From the NCBI GenBank assembly GCA_024072375.1, contig CP099617.1, positions 2,522,001 through 2,586,000 on the forward strand: a stretch of 64,000 nucleotides of DNA, in the 5' to 3' direction. Each line of letters opens with the position of its first letter. Positions within the stretch are counted from its first letter, which is position 1. Both the position numbers and the translations under genes were made by a program. Positions 44,788 to 53,473 of the stretch are shown in pieces. The notes under the pieces were generated by a model. It was not told the origin of the DNA. It made no database searches and saw nothing but the letters and a program-made list of their open reading frames with translations. Origin of the DNA: Sphingomonadaceae bacterium OTU29LAMAA1. Its GTDB lineage: Bacteria > Pseudomonadota > Alphaproteobacteria > Sphingomonadales > Sphingomonadaceae.

Positions 44788-45663
44788 TTAGCCGCCGATC
44801 CTTTCCCCCGTGGGCCGCACAGGCGCTGCGCCGCTGCACCCCAGCTCTACGTCCAGCGGCCTCCATGTGGGCGTGCCCGGCCCCGGGAAAAGCGTCAGCC
44901 GCGTGCGCAGCACCACCTCCGGCAGCGGCGCGCGCATACTACAATACTCGGCGTTCCGCGGCGTCTGCTGGTCGAATACGAACGCCGTTGCGCGCCCGTC
45001 GGCGGTGGCAACAACCTTCCAATAACCGCTGGGCACCCGGTGCAGCGCCGGCCCCGCTGGCAGGGGCGCCATAAGGCGCTCGAACAGCGGGCCTGTAAGC
45101 ACATACACCGCTGTGCTGGCGGACATCGCCAGCGCAGTCTCGCGAGCCTCCAAGCGCTGCCAGGAGCCCTGGTTTAACGCCGAAGCCTGCGGCGTAATGT
45201 TGGAGAGTACGTCCGTCTCCAACCAGAAGGGCGTGCCGGAGAACGCCGCTAGTGGCGCTTGGTGACCGCGGTCCACGCGCAGCTCAGCGGACGCACCGCC
45301 GTATGCCTCCGGCGGCAGGGTCTCGTCAGGGGCCAGCCACGGGTCTGCCGACCACACGCGTTCTTGACTTGGCCCGATGGAGTCCGGCGTCACGCGGTAA
45401 GCCACCCAGTCAGCCACCTTGGTCGTCGGGTTGGACGCAAGGGTATATATCTCCCGCACAATCACGTCGTCGTTGGCGGGTGCGCCAACCGGGCAACCGT
45501 AAAGGCAGTGGAAAGTGTGGAGGTTGGCGGCGTCCGCCCAGGCGTTCGTCGTACCGGCTATCCACGTCAGGCACCACAGCACGGTGGCTCCAAGACGAAA
45601 GCCCTGCACCCCGCGGGAGTACGCAGCAGGGCCGAGGCGTGCGAAGCGTGCGGAAGTGATCAT
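44788..45663 (-). CDS. Secreted DNA/RNA non-specific endonuclease (DRGH type)
   Basis: 291 residues from ATG at 45663. Residues 1-44 look like a signal peptide with a long basic n-region and the core LGATVLWCLTWIAGTTNAWA. The catalytic motif is DRGHQAPLAAF, where His is the general base, then TPFWLETDVLSNITPQASALNQGSWQRLE, with the metal-binding Asn in ALNQG. This is the Serratia nuclease/EndoG family, which degrades DNA and RNA outside the cytoplasm. The remaining 148 bases to the GrlR-like relic contain what may be a decayed C-terminal coding remnant on the minus strand. No immunity gene is recognised nearby. Confidence 0.85.
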   Translation of the reverse strand: MITSARFARLGPAAYSRGVQGFRLGATVLWCLTWIAGTTNAWADAANLHTFHCLYGCPVGAPANDDVIVREIYTLASNPTTKVADWVAYRVTPDSIGPSQERVWSADPWLAPDETLPPEAYGGASAELRVDRGHQAPLAAFSGTPFWLETDVLSNITPQASALNQGSWQRLEARETALAMSASTAVYVLTGPLFERLMAPLPAGPALHRVPSGYWKVVATADGRATAFVFDQQTPRNAEYCSMRAPLPEVVLRTRLTLFPGPGTPTWRPLDVELGCSGAAPVRPTGERIGG

Positions 45664-45790
45664 CGAGCGCCGAGGTACTCGATGCGCGTCACATAGCTCA
45701 AGCGGGCCGCACGGCCTCCACGTATGCGCCACGGAGGAGGTCTCCGCCGTGCTATGTCCGAACGTGGTGGAAAGCGGAACGGAAGCTTTC

Positions 45791-45802
45791 GGGGGGGGGG
45801 GG
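45791..45802. repeat. Homopolymer G12
   Basis: Twelve consecutive G between the nuclease gene (minus, start 45663) and the HNH gene (plus, 46074). It is the second long G:C mononucleotide run in the island. It lies 128 bases before the nuclease start codon. Confidence 0.9.
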
Positions 45803-46073
45803 ATATTAGTCGACACTGCGAGATTGGCTTCTTTTCGATCGCCACCTCCGCTCCGGCAGTTCCTTTCGGAACTGACTGTTTTTTTGACACATTAGCGCAG
45901 CGTAAGTCGATACCCAACCTGCCGCCCAACATCATGATCATGGTGGTTGCGAGTGTCGAGATAGTGGGTAGCGTAAGCCGACGGCTAAGCCCCCGCGTAA
46001 CCCGTTCTGGTCGAGAGACGAGCTAACCCTAGCACTCGACCTATACGTCAAGACGGGCGAAAACGCGACAGCG

Positions 46074-46742
46074 ATGGACGACGCTGCGTTAGAGGCGTTG
46101 TCATTCATCTTTAATAAGATGCACCGGCTTAACGGCGATGGTGGGGGCGACACGTTGCGAAACCGCAACGGCGTGTACCTAAAGGTGATGAACTTCCGTT
46201 CGTCCGATCCGTCGTACCTCGATCAAGGCAAGGTCGGTATGCAGCGCGGAAGCCGCCTAGAAGGCGTGCTGTGGGCCGAATATGACGGTCGGCTAGCCAA
46301 TCTAGCTGCAGACGCGGAAGCGATCAGACAGGCCGTCGCAGGCGCTGACGAGGCGGTGATGGCTAAGCTGCCGGTGGTCGAGCCTTACGAAGGCGCAGAG
46401 GGCGGTGTAATCATGCGCCTTCACAAACGCTATGAGCGCGATCCGAGGCTGGTCCGGGAGAAGCGCAAGGCAGCGGCAGCGGCGGGATCGTTGGCTTGCG
46501 AGGTTTGTGGCTTCGACTCTGAAGAAGCTTATGGCGAGCTAGGTGTCGGCTACATCGAAGTACACCACACCGAGCCAGTCCACACGCTTGCACCCGACAC
46601 AAAGACGAAGCTGGATGACCTTGCTCTGCTATGTGCAAATTGCCATCGAATGTTACACCGTGGCCGCACACCTAAATCTATCGTCGAACTCCGAGTTTTC
46701 ATCCGAAAGGGAAGTGTATCGTCTGCATATGACAACAGATGA
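46074..46742 (+). CDS. HNH endonuclease (N terminus possibly lost its start codon)
   Basis: 222 residues from the first ATG. The C-terminal HNH domain is complete: CEVCGF, YIEVHHTEPV with the His pair, and LDDLALLCANCHRMLHR, with a zinc knuckle formed by the two CxxC pairs. The middle (FRSSDPSYLDQGKVGMQRGSRLEGVLWAEY) matches a family whose members begin with RNPxWxRDELxLALDLY. Exactly that sequence (RNPFWSRDELTLALDLYVK) is encoded in the same frame just upstream, from about 45972, with no ATG/GTG/TTG; an ACG at 45981 sits where the Met would be expected. Activity would need initiation at a non-standard codon or at 46074. Confidence 0.75.
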   Translation: MDDAALEALSFIFNKMHRLNGDGGGDTLRNRNGVYLKVMNFRSSDPSYLDQGKVGMQRGSRLEGVLWAEYDGRLANLAADAEAIRQAVAGADEAVMAKLPVVEPYEGAEGGVIMRLHKRYERDPRLVREKRKAAAAAGSLACEVCGFDSEEAYGELGVGYIEVHHTEPVHTLAPDTKTKLDDLALLCANCHRMLHRGRTPKSIVELRVFIRKGSVSSAYDNR

Positions 46743-46759
46743 ATATTTAAGTATTCAAG

Positions 46760-47647
46760 CTAAGCAAGTTCTGCTTTTTCGGACAAACGACGATCCACAT
46801 AAATTCTTATAAAATCAAATGGTGCATACGCGTTAGGGAGTGATGCCAAAAGAATTAAGGGTGAATTGTAGTCACCATAAAATTTGCGCCCGAGAAATTT
46901 TTCTACGGTCGACAGGAATAGACGAAAAATCTGGAAAAGCGACTTGCCACGCGAGGCGTGTAACAGATCTGCTTCTTTGTAGAACGACTGAAATTTATCA
47001 ATATCAGTTTCTTTGATCCCTAGACTTACCGCATGCTGGATTTTGCCAACCACCTCTTGCTTAACGCTTTCGGCAGGAGCGGCTATCATACCTTCGCTTT
47101 GTGCATCACGCGCCAACACGACGTGCCGCATACCGAGAGAAACGTTGTTCGACTTAGCGGCCCTCGTAAGCGCGGTGTGAAGGCAAAGTACATCTCTATA
47201 CCTCTCGACAGTCTGCCTCCAAGCTTCCGCAACCTCATTTCGCTGACTCGCTGTGAGGCTCGGTCTAAATCTTCGGGACGCAATACGCGACAGCGCATCC
47301 TCTTGGAAGACATAACTCTCCCACGAGTATAGTTCAGTCCGACACACTTCGTCGGAAAACTCAAATGGCGTTTGCTCGGTATCCCTGTCGACAAAAAACA
47401 ACAAGCGTCCCGCCAATCCATCTTTTTGGAGCCGCTTATAGACGTTTATGACGTTTTCTTTGCCACCACATGATAGGTAACCGATTGCGTCCTGTTCATG
47501 AAGAGCATGCTGGTAAAATACCATGTCATCATCGTCTTCCACAAACGCGTAAGTAGAGAAACCCTCTCGCATATGTCCCGAAATAAACTGCATGTACGCA
47601 GACGCATCACTTTTGGTAGTAGCTATCAGGTTTTCCTTGAAGGCCAT
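46760..47647 (-). CDS. DUF4435 protein, PARIS AriB-like Toprim nuclease
   Basis: 295 residues from ATG 47647. The N-terminal region shows FVEDDDDMVFY with Glu37, GCGGKENVINVYKRL-like turn, and LLFFVDRDTEQ with Asp87 and Asp89: the Glu and DxD of a Toprim metal site, the layout of DUF4435 proteins. In PARIS systems the DUF4435 subunit AriB is held by the ATPase AriA and, on sensing phage anti-restriction proteins, is released to cut host tRNA and stop phage growth. It lies two bases after the ATPase stop, same strand, so the pair is an operon. Composition is clearly more A+T-rich than core genes. Confidence 0.78.
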   Translation of the reverse strand: MAFKENLIATTKSDASAYMQFISGHMREGFSTYAFVEDDDDMVFYQHALHEQDAIGYLSCGGKENVINVYKRLQKDGLAGRLLFFVDRDTEQTPFEFSDEVCRTELYSWESYVFQEDALSRIASRRFRPSLTASQRNEVAEAWRQTVERYRDVLCLHTALTRAAKSNNVSLGMRHVVLARDAQSEGMIAAPAESVKQEVVGKIQHAVSLGIKETDIDKFQSFYKEADLLHASRGKSLFQIFRLFLSTVEKFLGRKFYGDYNSPLILLASLPNAYAPFDFIRIYVDRRLSEKAELA

Positions 47648-47649
47648 AT

Positions 47650-48990
47650 TCAAAGCACCCCCAGGGTAACAACATTGTCTAGTGGATAAGACTCGAATAT
47701 AAACGGTGAGTGAGTAGCCGCTATCAGGTGTGTTCCTGCTCGCGATTCTAATATGTCCCTAATCAAGGTTTTCTGCCAGCTTACAGAAAGAGATAATTCT
47801 GGTTCGTCTATAATGATGTACTTCCAATGAACGTCGGATTTCAGAAGCAAAAATGCAAAAAAAGCTAGTATCTGCTTTTCACCAGAAGAAAGCTGTTCCG
47901 GCTCAAGAGCGTTGCCATTCTTGTCAGTTATCAATATCTTATTATCTATCTCTTGAAGCCTAGCGTGCTTCAATGGACCCAAATAGCTTTCAATAAGTCT
48001 CGCAAAAGTGCGAAGATCCACTGCTAGATCATCGATATTATCGAATAAGGAGAGTAATGCAGCTAAGTATATGAGGAGAGTGTCCTCATGCTGACCGCGT
48101 CGACCCGTCTTTTTGTTAGTCATTTTAACGGCAATCTGCGCAATTGCCGATTTAACCGACAATAGGTCCAAGCTAAGCGGGGCAAAAGCTGCTATTCTGG
48201 TAAGCAAATGATCTACTTGCTCCGGCGATGTAACAAGCGCCTTAACCGGCTTAAGATCGATCTTTTCTCCCGTAGCAATAATCTGTAAGAACCTTACGGA
48301 ATGTTCATTCAATGCCTTGCGAGCAGCTTCATTGACTCGATTTGTAGATGCCTCAAGCAGCTGGCTAATGTCCTGTCCACCAAATCCAACGACTTCGCCC
48401 GCAGCTTCAAAACGATCAACGACCTGGGGGAGGATCATAATTTCATCATCGTCCGCCGTGTCGTCATTTAGTAACTCGCTAAGGTCACGTTCTACGCGAC
48501 GGTAGGTCGGAAAATACAAAACCTTTCCCACGCTTTCGCTTTCGACAACATCGACAAGAAGTCTGACGGACTCGTACATTTGCGCAAAAGCATCGATAAT
48601 AGGTACGGCGATCGGCGGAAACCGTCGGTTAATGGTGGACTGCCTGTTCGTCAGCACGTTCGCGGCTTCACCCCAGCTAGCGGGTAGGATGAACAGACCT
48701 TTACGTCCTCTCGGTGACCTTCTAATTAGCTCTGTCTTGAGACGTTGTATTCGTATCAGGTCGAGTTTATCGACAACGATAGCACCTGCCCCAGTGTCAT
48801 AAACAATCCCTGCGAATGGAATGTTGCGAAGCTTTGTCCATTGAGCGGTAAGGACGTTGTGCAAGACCTTCAGAGCCGTGCTTTTACCAGTGCCATTAGG
48901 GCCAACTAGGAAGCAAGGAGATTTGAAAAAGTCGAACTCAATATCCTGGTGATCAAAAATGCCGAAAACCGTCAGTGTTCTAAGAGGCAT
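47650..48990 (-). CDS. AAA/ABC-type ATPase, PARIS AriA-like
   Basis: 446 residues from ATG 48990, seven bases after AGGAAA. Walker A is GPNGTGKST (residues 30-38), the ABC-type signature LSSGEKQ starts at 367, Walker B YIIIDEPE is at 391-398 and a switch His lies in ATHSP near 425. This head-domain layout, with a helical insertion of modest length rather than a long coiled coil, is that of AAA_15/AAA_21 defence ATPases such as AriA; OLD-family ATPases would carry their own Toprim domain, here encoded separately downstream. Promoter-proximal gene of the pair. The nearby type I restriction system is the kind of partner whose inhibition PARIS is thought to monitor. Confidence 0.78.
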   Translation of the reverse strand: MPLRTLTVFGIFDHQDIEFDFFKSPCFLVGPNGTGKSTALKVLHNVLTAQWTKLRNIPFAGIVYDTGAGAIVVDKLDLIRIQRLKTELIRRSPRGRKGLFILPASWGEAANVLTNRQSTINRRFPPIAVPIIDAFAQMYESVRLLVDVVESESVGKVLYFPTYRRVERDLSELLNDDTADDDEIMILPQVVDRFEAAGEVVGFGGQDISQLLEASTNRVNEAARKALNEHSVRFLQIIATGEKIDLKPVKALVTSPEQVDHLLTRIAAFAPLSLDLLSVKSAIAQIAVKMTNKKTGRRGQHEDTLLIYLAALLSLFDNIDDLAVDLRTFARLIESYLGPLKHARLQEIDNKILITDKNGNALEPEQLSSGEKQILAFFAFLLLKSDVHWKYIIIDEPELSLSVSWQKTLIRDILESRAGTHLIAATHSPFIFESYPLDNVVTLGVL

Positions 48991-49470
48991 GGCAACTTTC
49001 CTAGGTCCGTCAGATAAGGTTCTGTCATGGTTGGAGACTGATGTCACGCCATGGAAAACGTCACTACGACTTACGCTGCCCCGTCATGAAACGGTCGCTT
49101 CCGATACACCGCTGGTGATTGGGATAGTGCCACGTTGACCCCGTCTCGTGATGGCGGGTTTCGAGCTACGTTTCCGGTATAGGTCTAGCCGCTCGGGTGA
49201 TCGGGATACTCGCAATCGTTGGCGGTACAGCTGCCATGCCCGATTGAGCTGACAGACAACAGGTGCGCTGCATTCTCGAAGGTCCGTCTCCGACCTATAG
49301 CATTGGAAACGTTTGCTGAATGGATGTCCGCTCTCGAGATTTGGCGTAGCTCACCGCGGCTCCGATTGTGGGCGTAAACAGACATGGGGCTACAAGCCTC
49401 ACCGGCGGCACTGAATCCCCTCTGAAGTCACGAGAACCATTGGTTTACCGTTGGCCGGCATGCTCCGCAG
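48991..49470. other. 480-base intergenic region
   Basis: Between the divergent AriA-like and excalibur-domain genes. It must contain their promoters. I see no convincing coding frame, RNA gene or long repeat in it. Confidence 0.5.
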
Positions 49471-49824
49471 GTGAGCTTCCACAAGCCCCTCCGCGCCGCT
49501 CCTGTTCAGTTGGGGCAGCATTACCGCCACCTGGCGGCCCGGCGCAGGCGCGCGGCGCTTTCAAAGATCCTGCGCTTTGCACTCCTACTCACCGCGCTGT
49601 GCGGAGCAACCTTCGCAGGCGTCTGGTACGTGGCCGGGCGAGACAATGCCGCGACCGCGGTTGCTTGGCCGGTTTATTACCCAAGCTGTAGGTGGGCGCG
49701 TGCATTCGGCGCGGCGCCGATACATCTCGGGGAGCGTGGCTACCGGAAAGAATTAGACGCGGACGGCGACGGCATTGCGTGCGAGCCGTACCGGAATGGC
49801 ATCAGCACGTCCGAACGCGCCTGA
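49471..49824 (+). CDS. Excalibur calcium-binding-domain membrane protein
   Basis: 117 residues from GTG at 49471. A basic N terminus (RRRRAALSKI) precedes one membrane helix (LRFALLLTALCGATFAGVWYVAG). The C-terminal excalibur domain shows YYPSCRWARAFGAAPIHLGERGYRKELDADGDGIACEPY, with the paired Cys and DxDxDGxxCE calcium loop. Excalibur domains are found on extracytoplasmic nucleases and surface proteins. Here it is alone on a short anchor, so its job is unknown. No obvious operon partner. Confidence 0.75.
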   Translation: MSFHKPLRAAPVQLGQHYRHLAARRRRAALSKILRFALLLTALCGATFAGVWYVAGRDNAATAVAWPVYYPSCRWARAFGAAPIHLGERGYRKELDADGDGIACEPYRNGISTSERA

Positions 49825-50345
49825 GCGTGAGGCCTGCTGCCATAGTGCGGGGGCTGCAGGGTCGCGGGGGTATTGTAACAAGATGGCGTGTACACAGGGC
49901 AGTAGAGGTGCCGCCCAACCTCTCGTCTCTATAGAAAGACACGTTGCACTTCCGACGCCCGCGACCCTGCAGCTCTGCCGGGCCGACTACACGGGGTGCA
50001 CCCGGTCACTTGCCAGCTTACACTCGCCGCCCCTAGTATCGCCGTTGCCCGTCGTGAAAGCCGGCGGGCGGGGCGTCAGAACCTCTCCGCAATGCAACCG
50101 GTCTGGAACCACACTTCTAGGCCGGGTGGCATGCGCGCATGTCCAGCCGGCAACGGTAAAGGCGCATGCGCCTTGTGCATTGCCAGGGTTCTGAACATCC
50201 GGCCGACAGGCCCGCCCCAAGAGGAACATAGGGGTGGTAGCATCGGTCGAGCTCACGCCTCTGCGGGAGAGCGTGAGATGATCTTTCTGGATAGCCTACC
50301 GACAGAAGCCGCTCCGGCCCTCTGCGATCCTGTAGGATTCGCACA
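49825..50345. other. 521-base region without a convincing gene
   Basis: Several overlapping open frames exist on both strands, but none has a ribosome-binding site, family motif or consistent codon use. It may be degraded sequence between cargo modules. Confidence 0.5.
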
Positions 50346-51014
50346 GTGAGCACGCCTGCCTTGATCATGATCCTGCTACTTTGCGTCACCGGGTTGATCG
50401 TTGTCTCTCGATTGAAAAACAACGAGGATCACAGGGGGAACGCGCGACATCTTAAAGCGTCGTTGGCGCTCGAGCTTGAGCGTGGGAAGCCCGCGATCGA
50501 GATATTTGAACAAGAGCTCCGCGCTGAATGGCCGATCTTCCAGTGCAAAGCATCCAATTGGCGTAACCGCCGATATCTTCTGATGAGCAGCGACCAGCAT
50601 CGCTTAGGACTCATGTGGGCGCGATGGCGGGATGAGCTTGATATTGAATGGGATGCTCTGATCGAGCTGACAGCCATCGTATCAGTCGAACTGCAGCAGA
50701 ACGAAACTACCGTCATGAAGCTGGAGACGACGGGCACGACGAAAAAGAGCGGAGCGTTGGGGCGGGCCGCTGTTGGTGGCATGTTGTTTGGCGGCGCGGG
50801 AGCGATTGTAGGTGCGGCATCAGCGGGCAGCAAGATCGAAACCACGACGACAAGCACGAGACAAACTCTCCAAGGAACAACCTATCTCGTGATCGGAACG
50901 ACCGATATGGTCAGCCCGCTTCACAAAGTATCCATGAATTCTCGCGGCGAGGGCGAACAATGGCTTCATCGTATACGTGGGGCACTAGCCGTGCTCTCCT
51001 CGCCGAAAGCTTAA
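50346..51014 (+). CDS. Hypothetical membrane-anchored protein with glycine-zipper segment
   Basis: 222 residues, starting GTG at 50346. An N-terminal membrane helix (ALIMILLLCVTGLIVVSRL) is followed by a soluble charged region and a glycine-rich segment GRAAVGGMLFGGAGAIVGAASAG near residue 140, which resembles a glycine zipper able to insert in or pack against membranes. A Thr-rich linker (ETTTTSTRQT) follows. I do not recognise the family. It stands alone on the plus strand, about 168 bases before the next gene. Confidence 0.6.
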   Translation: MSTPALIMILLLCVTGLIVVSRLKNNEDHRGNARHLKASLALELERGKPAIEIFEQELRAEWPIFQCKASNWRNRRYLLMSSDQHRLGLMWARWRDELDIEWDALIELTAIVSVELQQNETTVMKLETTGTTKKSGALGRAAVGGMLFGGAGAIVGAASAGSKIETTTTSTRQTLQGTTYLVIGTTDMVSPLHKVSMNSRGEGEQWLHRIRGALAVLSSPKA

Positions 51015-51152
51015 TGCGTCAAATAATAAAAATTTTAGAATGATCATGGGCGCTCACTGAACCCCGAACTGACCTCCACCCCTATACCCTCCTTGGGTCC
51101 CCCCACCTTTTGATCGGCCGTCACTTTCAATCTCTGTTTGTCGTGGCATCGA

Positions 51153-51167
51153 GAACGAACTGCGAAC
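51153..51167. promoter_or_regulatory. LexA-like box upstream of recombinase operon
   Basis: GAAC-N7-GAAC, the reverse complement of GTTC-N7-GTTC, lies 14 bases before the start at 51182. One or two such matches are expected by chance in 64 kb, so position is the main support. Confidence 0.45.
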
Positions 51168-51181
51168 GATTGATGGAGACC

Positions 51182-51862
51182 ATGGTGACCGAGAACAAGG
51201 ATAACACTCAGGGGCAGCACATGACGGCCGCCCGTGCTGGCAGCAGCCGAAAGCTGCTGGCACGAAAGGCGCTGACGACTTCCGAAGAAGCCCTGCAAGG
51301 CTCCGAGGCGCTGGAAGACAGCTTTCCTACCGCCGATGTCGACGAAGTAACGACGCCGGCTAAGGATCCAGATAGCCTTTCCGCCCGTCTCCACGTCGCC
51401 CAAACGTCGGAAGCTGTCGCATCTGTCGGCGAGGTACTCAACAAGCTGCGTGAAACAGCGATAGGCGGCTCACCAGCGCCCGTCATGCCAAGTGCCACCG
51501 CCGTACCCGCGCCAGCTCTGGTGTGGTCTCCTGAGGACGAGAGCACGCTCCAGGCCCTTCTCACCAGACGCAAGGCAGCAGGCTTCCAGCGGCGCGGGCG
51601 TGACGTCAGTGGTCAGCTGATCACCGCCGGTAGCATCAAGCCCAACCCAAACACCGTGGTTGCGGTCATCGTCGGCATTGTGGCCGAGCAGGGGAGCATG
51701 GGGCGGGCAGACCTTGTCGCGGCAATGGCGGGGGCTACGTTCCCGCATCCCAAGGTACAGCCGAGCGACAAAGGCTGGTGCCAAGGCTACATCGCCGGTG
51801 CGCTGCGTAACGGCTTCCTGGCGTTAGCTGAAGCAAATCCAGCCGTTGCTGACGCGGCGTAA
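51182..51862 (+). CDS. Hypothetical protein paired with serine recombinase
   Basis: 226 residues from ATG at 51182, preceded by GGAGA with good spacing. The N-terminal half is disordered and rich in Ala, Glu, Ser and Thr. The C-terminal half (WSPEDESTLQALLTRRKAAGFQRRGRDVSGQLI, then GSMGRADLVAAMAGATFPHPKV...GWCQGYIAGALRNGFLAL) appears folded, helical and possibly DNA-binding. No known family. It ends five bases before the serine recombinase and is presumably cotranscribed, so it may be an accessory or targeting factor for it. Confidence 0.6.
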   Translation: MVTENKDNTQGQHMTAARAGSSRKLLARKALTTSEEALQGSEALEDSFPTADVDEVTTPAKDPDSLSARLHVAQTSEAVASVGEVLNKLRETAIGGSPAPVMPSATAVPAPALVWSPEDESTLQALLTRRKAAGFQRRGRDVSGQLITAGSIKPNPNTVVAVIVGIVAEQGSMGRADLVAAMAGATFPHPKVQPSDKGWCQGYIAGALRNGFLALAEANPAVADAA

Positions 51863-51867
51863 GGGCG

Positions 51868-52572
51868 ATGCAGATCGTTGCGTACTTACGCGTGTCGACG
51901 GCCCGGCAGGGTGCCTCGGGTCTTGGCTTGGAGGCACAGCGCGCCGCCGTTCAGGGGTTCGCTGCCGCTGGCAGTCACACCATCGTGTCTGAGCTTGTGG
52001 AGGTGGAGTCAGGCGGTAAGGCAGACCGGCCGCAGTTGGCCACAGCGCTCGCTATGTGCCGGCTTCACCGTGCGACGCTGGTCATAGCCAAGCTTGACCG
52101 ATTGGCGCGAAACGTGGCGTTCATCGCTAACCTGATGGATGGCGGCGTTGAGTTCGTAGCCTGTGATATGCCGCACGCGAACCGGCTGACGCTGCACTTG
52201 CTGGCGGCCATTGCTGAGCACGAGCGGGAAATGATCAGCCAGCGGACAAAGGCTGCGCTCGCGGCGGCCAAGGCGAGGGGAGTCATTTTAGGAAATCCGA
52301 ACGGTGCTCGACACCTCCGATACTTCTGTCGGGAAGCCGCTGCAAAAAGCGCGGCGGCCCGGAAGCTAGCGGTGTCACGGCACGATGAAGCGCTGAAGCC
52401 AAAGCTAGAGTCGCTCATGCGGAGGCTTGGTGCGTCCCCATCTAGACTCGCACGGGCCCTTAACGAGCAAGGCGTTCCATCCAATACGGGAGGACGCTGG
52501 TCAGCATCGCAGGTTCGCGTCGTGGTCAATCGGTCGCTCAAACTGAACGCCCATCCTAGCGCTTGCGAATAG
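51868..52572 (+). CDS. Serine recombinase/resolvase family protein
   Basis: 234 residues. The catalytic domain is intact: YLRVSTARQ with nucleophile Ser10, the ATLVIAKLDRLARN motif with catalytic Arg pair, and the helix AIAEHEREMISQRTKAALAAAKARG leading to the DNA-binding half. The C-terminal part (RLGASPSRLARALNEQGVPSNTGGRWSASQVRVVVNR) is a helix-turn-helix of the resolvase/invertase type. Its target site is unknown; no inverted or tandem res-like site was recognised next to it. It could invert a local segment or resolve the element. Confidence 0.92.
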   Translation: MQIVAYLRVSTARQGASGLGLEAQRAAVQGFAAAGSHTIVSELVEVESGGKADRPQLATALAMCRLHRATLVIAKLDRLARNVAFIANLMDGGVEFVACDMPHANRLTLHLLAAIAEHEREMISQRTKAALAAAKARGVILGNPNGARHLRYFCREAAAKSAAARKLAVSRHDEALKPKLESLMRRLGASPSRLARALNEQGVPSNTGGRWSASQVRVVVNRSLKLNAHPSACE

Positions 52573-52636
52573 CTCTGAGCGTGCACTTCACCACGCCTTG
52601 GACTATCATAGGGTTCTGATCGTCAAAGGAGTGTAC

Positions 52637-53473
52637 GTGAGTTTTCTGAACGATGTGCGGATAGCTAGCCTCGTCCGCCGGACTGCGAGCCCGCTTGCAT
52701 CGCCGATCCACGACGACGGCTTCGCACATAAGAATTCTCCCGTTCAGGCTTGCACCTTAGATCTGACGATCGGTGGCATCTACGTACCGTCCACCAGCCC
52801 AGGTAAGCCAGGATCTGCGACTCGACCCCGAAAGCGCCTCAGCCTAGCGCAAGGGCAAACGGCAGTGGTCGTCACAGCGGAAGAACTCGATTTACCCGAG
52901 GACTTAGGCGCAATTGCGTTGCCTCCATCAACAGTATCGATTCAGGGACTGCTGATGACTAATCCGGGCCACGTTGATCCCGGTTACAGAGGGACTCTTC
53001 ATTGCGCAGTAATTAACATGGGAAGCGAGCCCTACGAACTTCGTGCGGGCGACCGTATCGTACGAGTTTTGTTTTTTGAGCTTACTAGCGCAGCTGCGAT
53101 CCCATATGGATCGCGGATGGGACGAAGCCCCGTAGCCGCTAATCCGGTTACCGAAGAACTACTCGAAACACTCTCTCACGACTTCATGAACGTCACCGAA
53201 CGATCAGAGATCGCTGCAAAGAACGCGATAGCACGGGCAGAATTTTGGCCAAAGATTGGTGTGCCTATTTTTACAGCAATTATATCCGCGTTAGTTGCAA
53301 TCGCCGTCGGTTATTTTGCGATCATTAAAACGACAAACGATCAGATTGACAGTCTAAACAGCGCCGTCGCGAAATTGGATGGGCGAGTTGGGGGCCTCGG
53401 TGGAACGTTGAACCTGCAGAAGGTTGACGAGAGGATCGCAAAAATCGAGAAAAAAGTTGAGAAGATAAAGTAG
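52637..53473 (+). CDS. Membrane-anchored dCTP-deaminase/dUTPase-like protein
   Basis: 278 residues from GTG at 52637, six bases after AAAGGA. Residues 1-155 follow the trimeric dUTPase/dCTP-deaminase fold: ACTLDLTIGGIYVP, LPPSTVSIQGLLM, then GHVDPGYRGTLHCAVIN, which is motif 3. In E. coli Dcd the catalytic Glu stands at the position here occupied by Ala124, so deamination by the standard mechanism is doubtful; the dUTPase-type Asp114 and Tyr117 remain. A membrane helix (208-230, VPIFTAIISALVAIAVGYFAII) and a coiled coil (232-278) are fused to it, an unusual arrangement. dCTP deaminases can defend by depleting dCTP. Adjacent, without gap, to thyX. Confidence 0.72.
   Translation: MSFLNDVRIASLVRRTASPLASPIHDDGFAHKNSPVQACTLDLTIGGIYVPSTSPGKPGSATRPRKRLSLAQGQTAVVVTAEELDLPEDLGAIALPPSTVSIQGLLMTNPGHVDPGYRGTLHCAVINMGSEPYELRAGDRIVRVLFFELTSAAAIPYGSRMGRSPVAANPVTEELLETLSHDFMNVTERSEIAAKNAIARAEFWPKIGVPIFTAIISALVAIAVGYFAIIKTTNDQIDSLNSAVAKLDGRVGGLGGTLNLQKVDERIAKIEKKVEKIK

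Noticed and set aside
47650..48990. OLD-family nuclease or Gabija GajA
   Set aside because: Those carry a C-terminal Toprim domain in the same protein; here the protein ends right after the ATPase head, and the Toprim-like part is a separate DUF4435 gene.
49825..50345. Small open frames on both strands
   Set aside because: No ribosome-binding sites, motifs or consistent codon bias.
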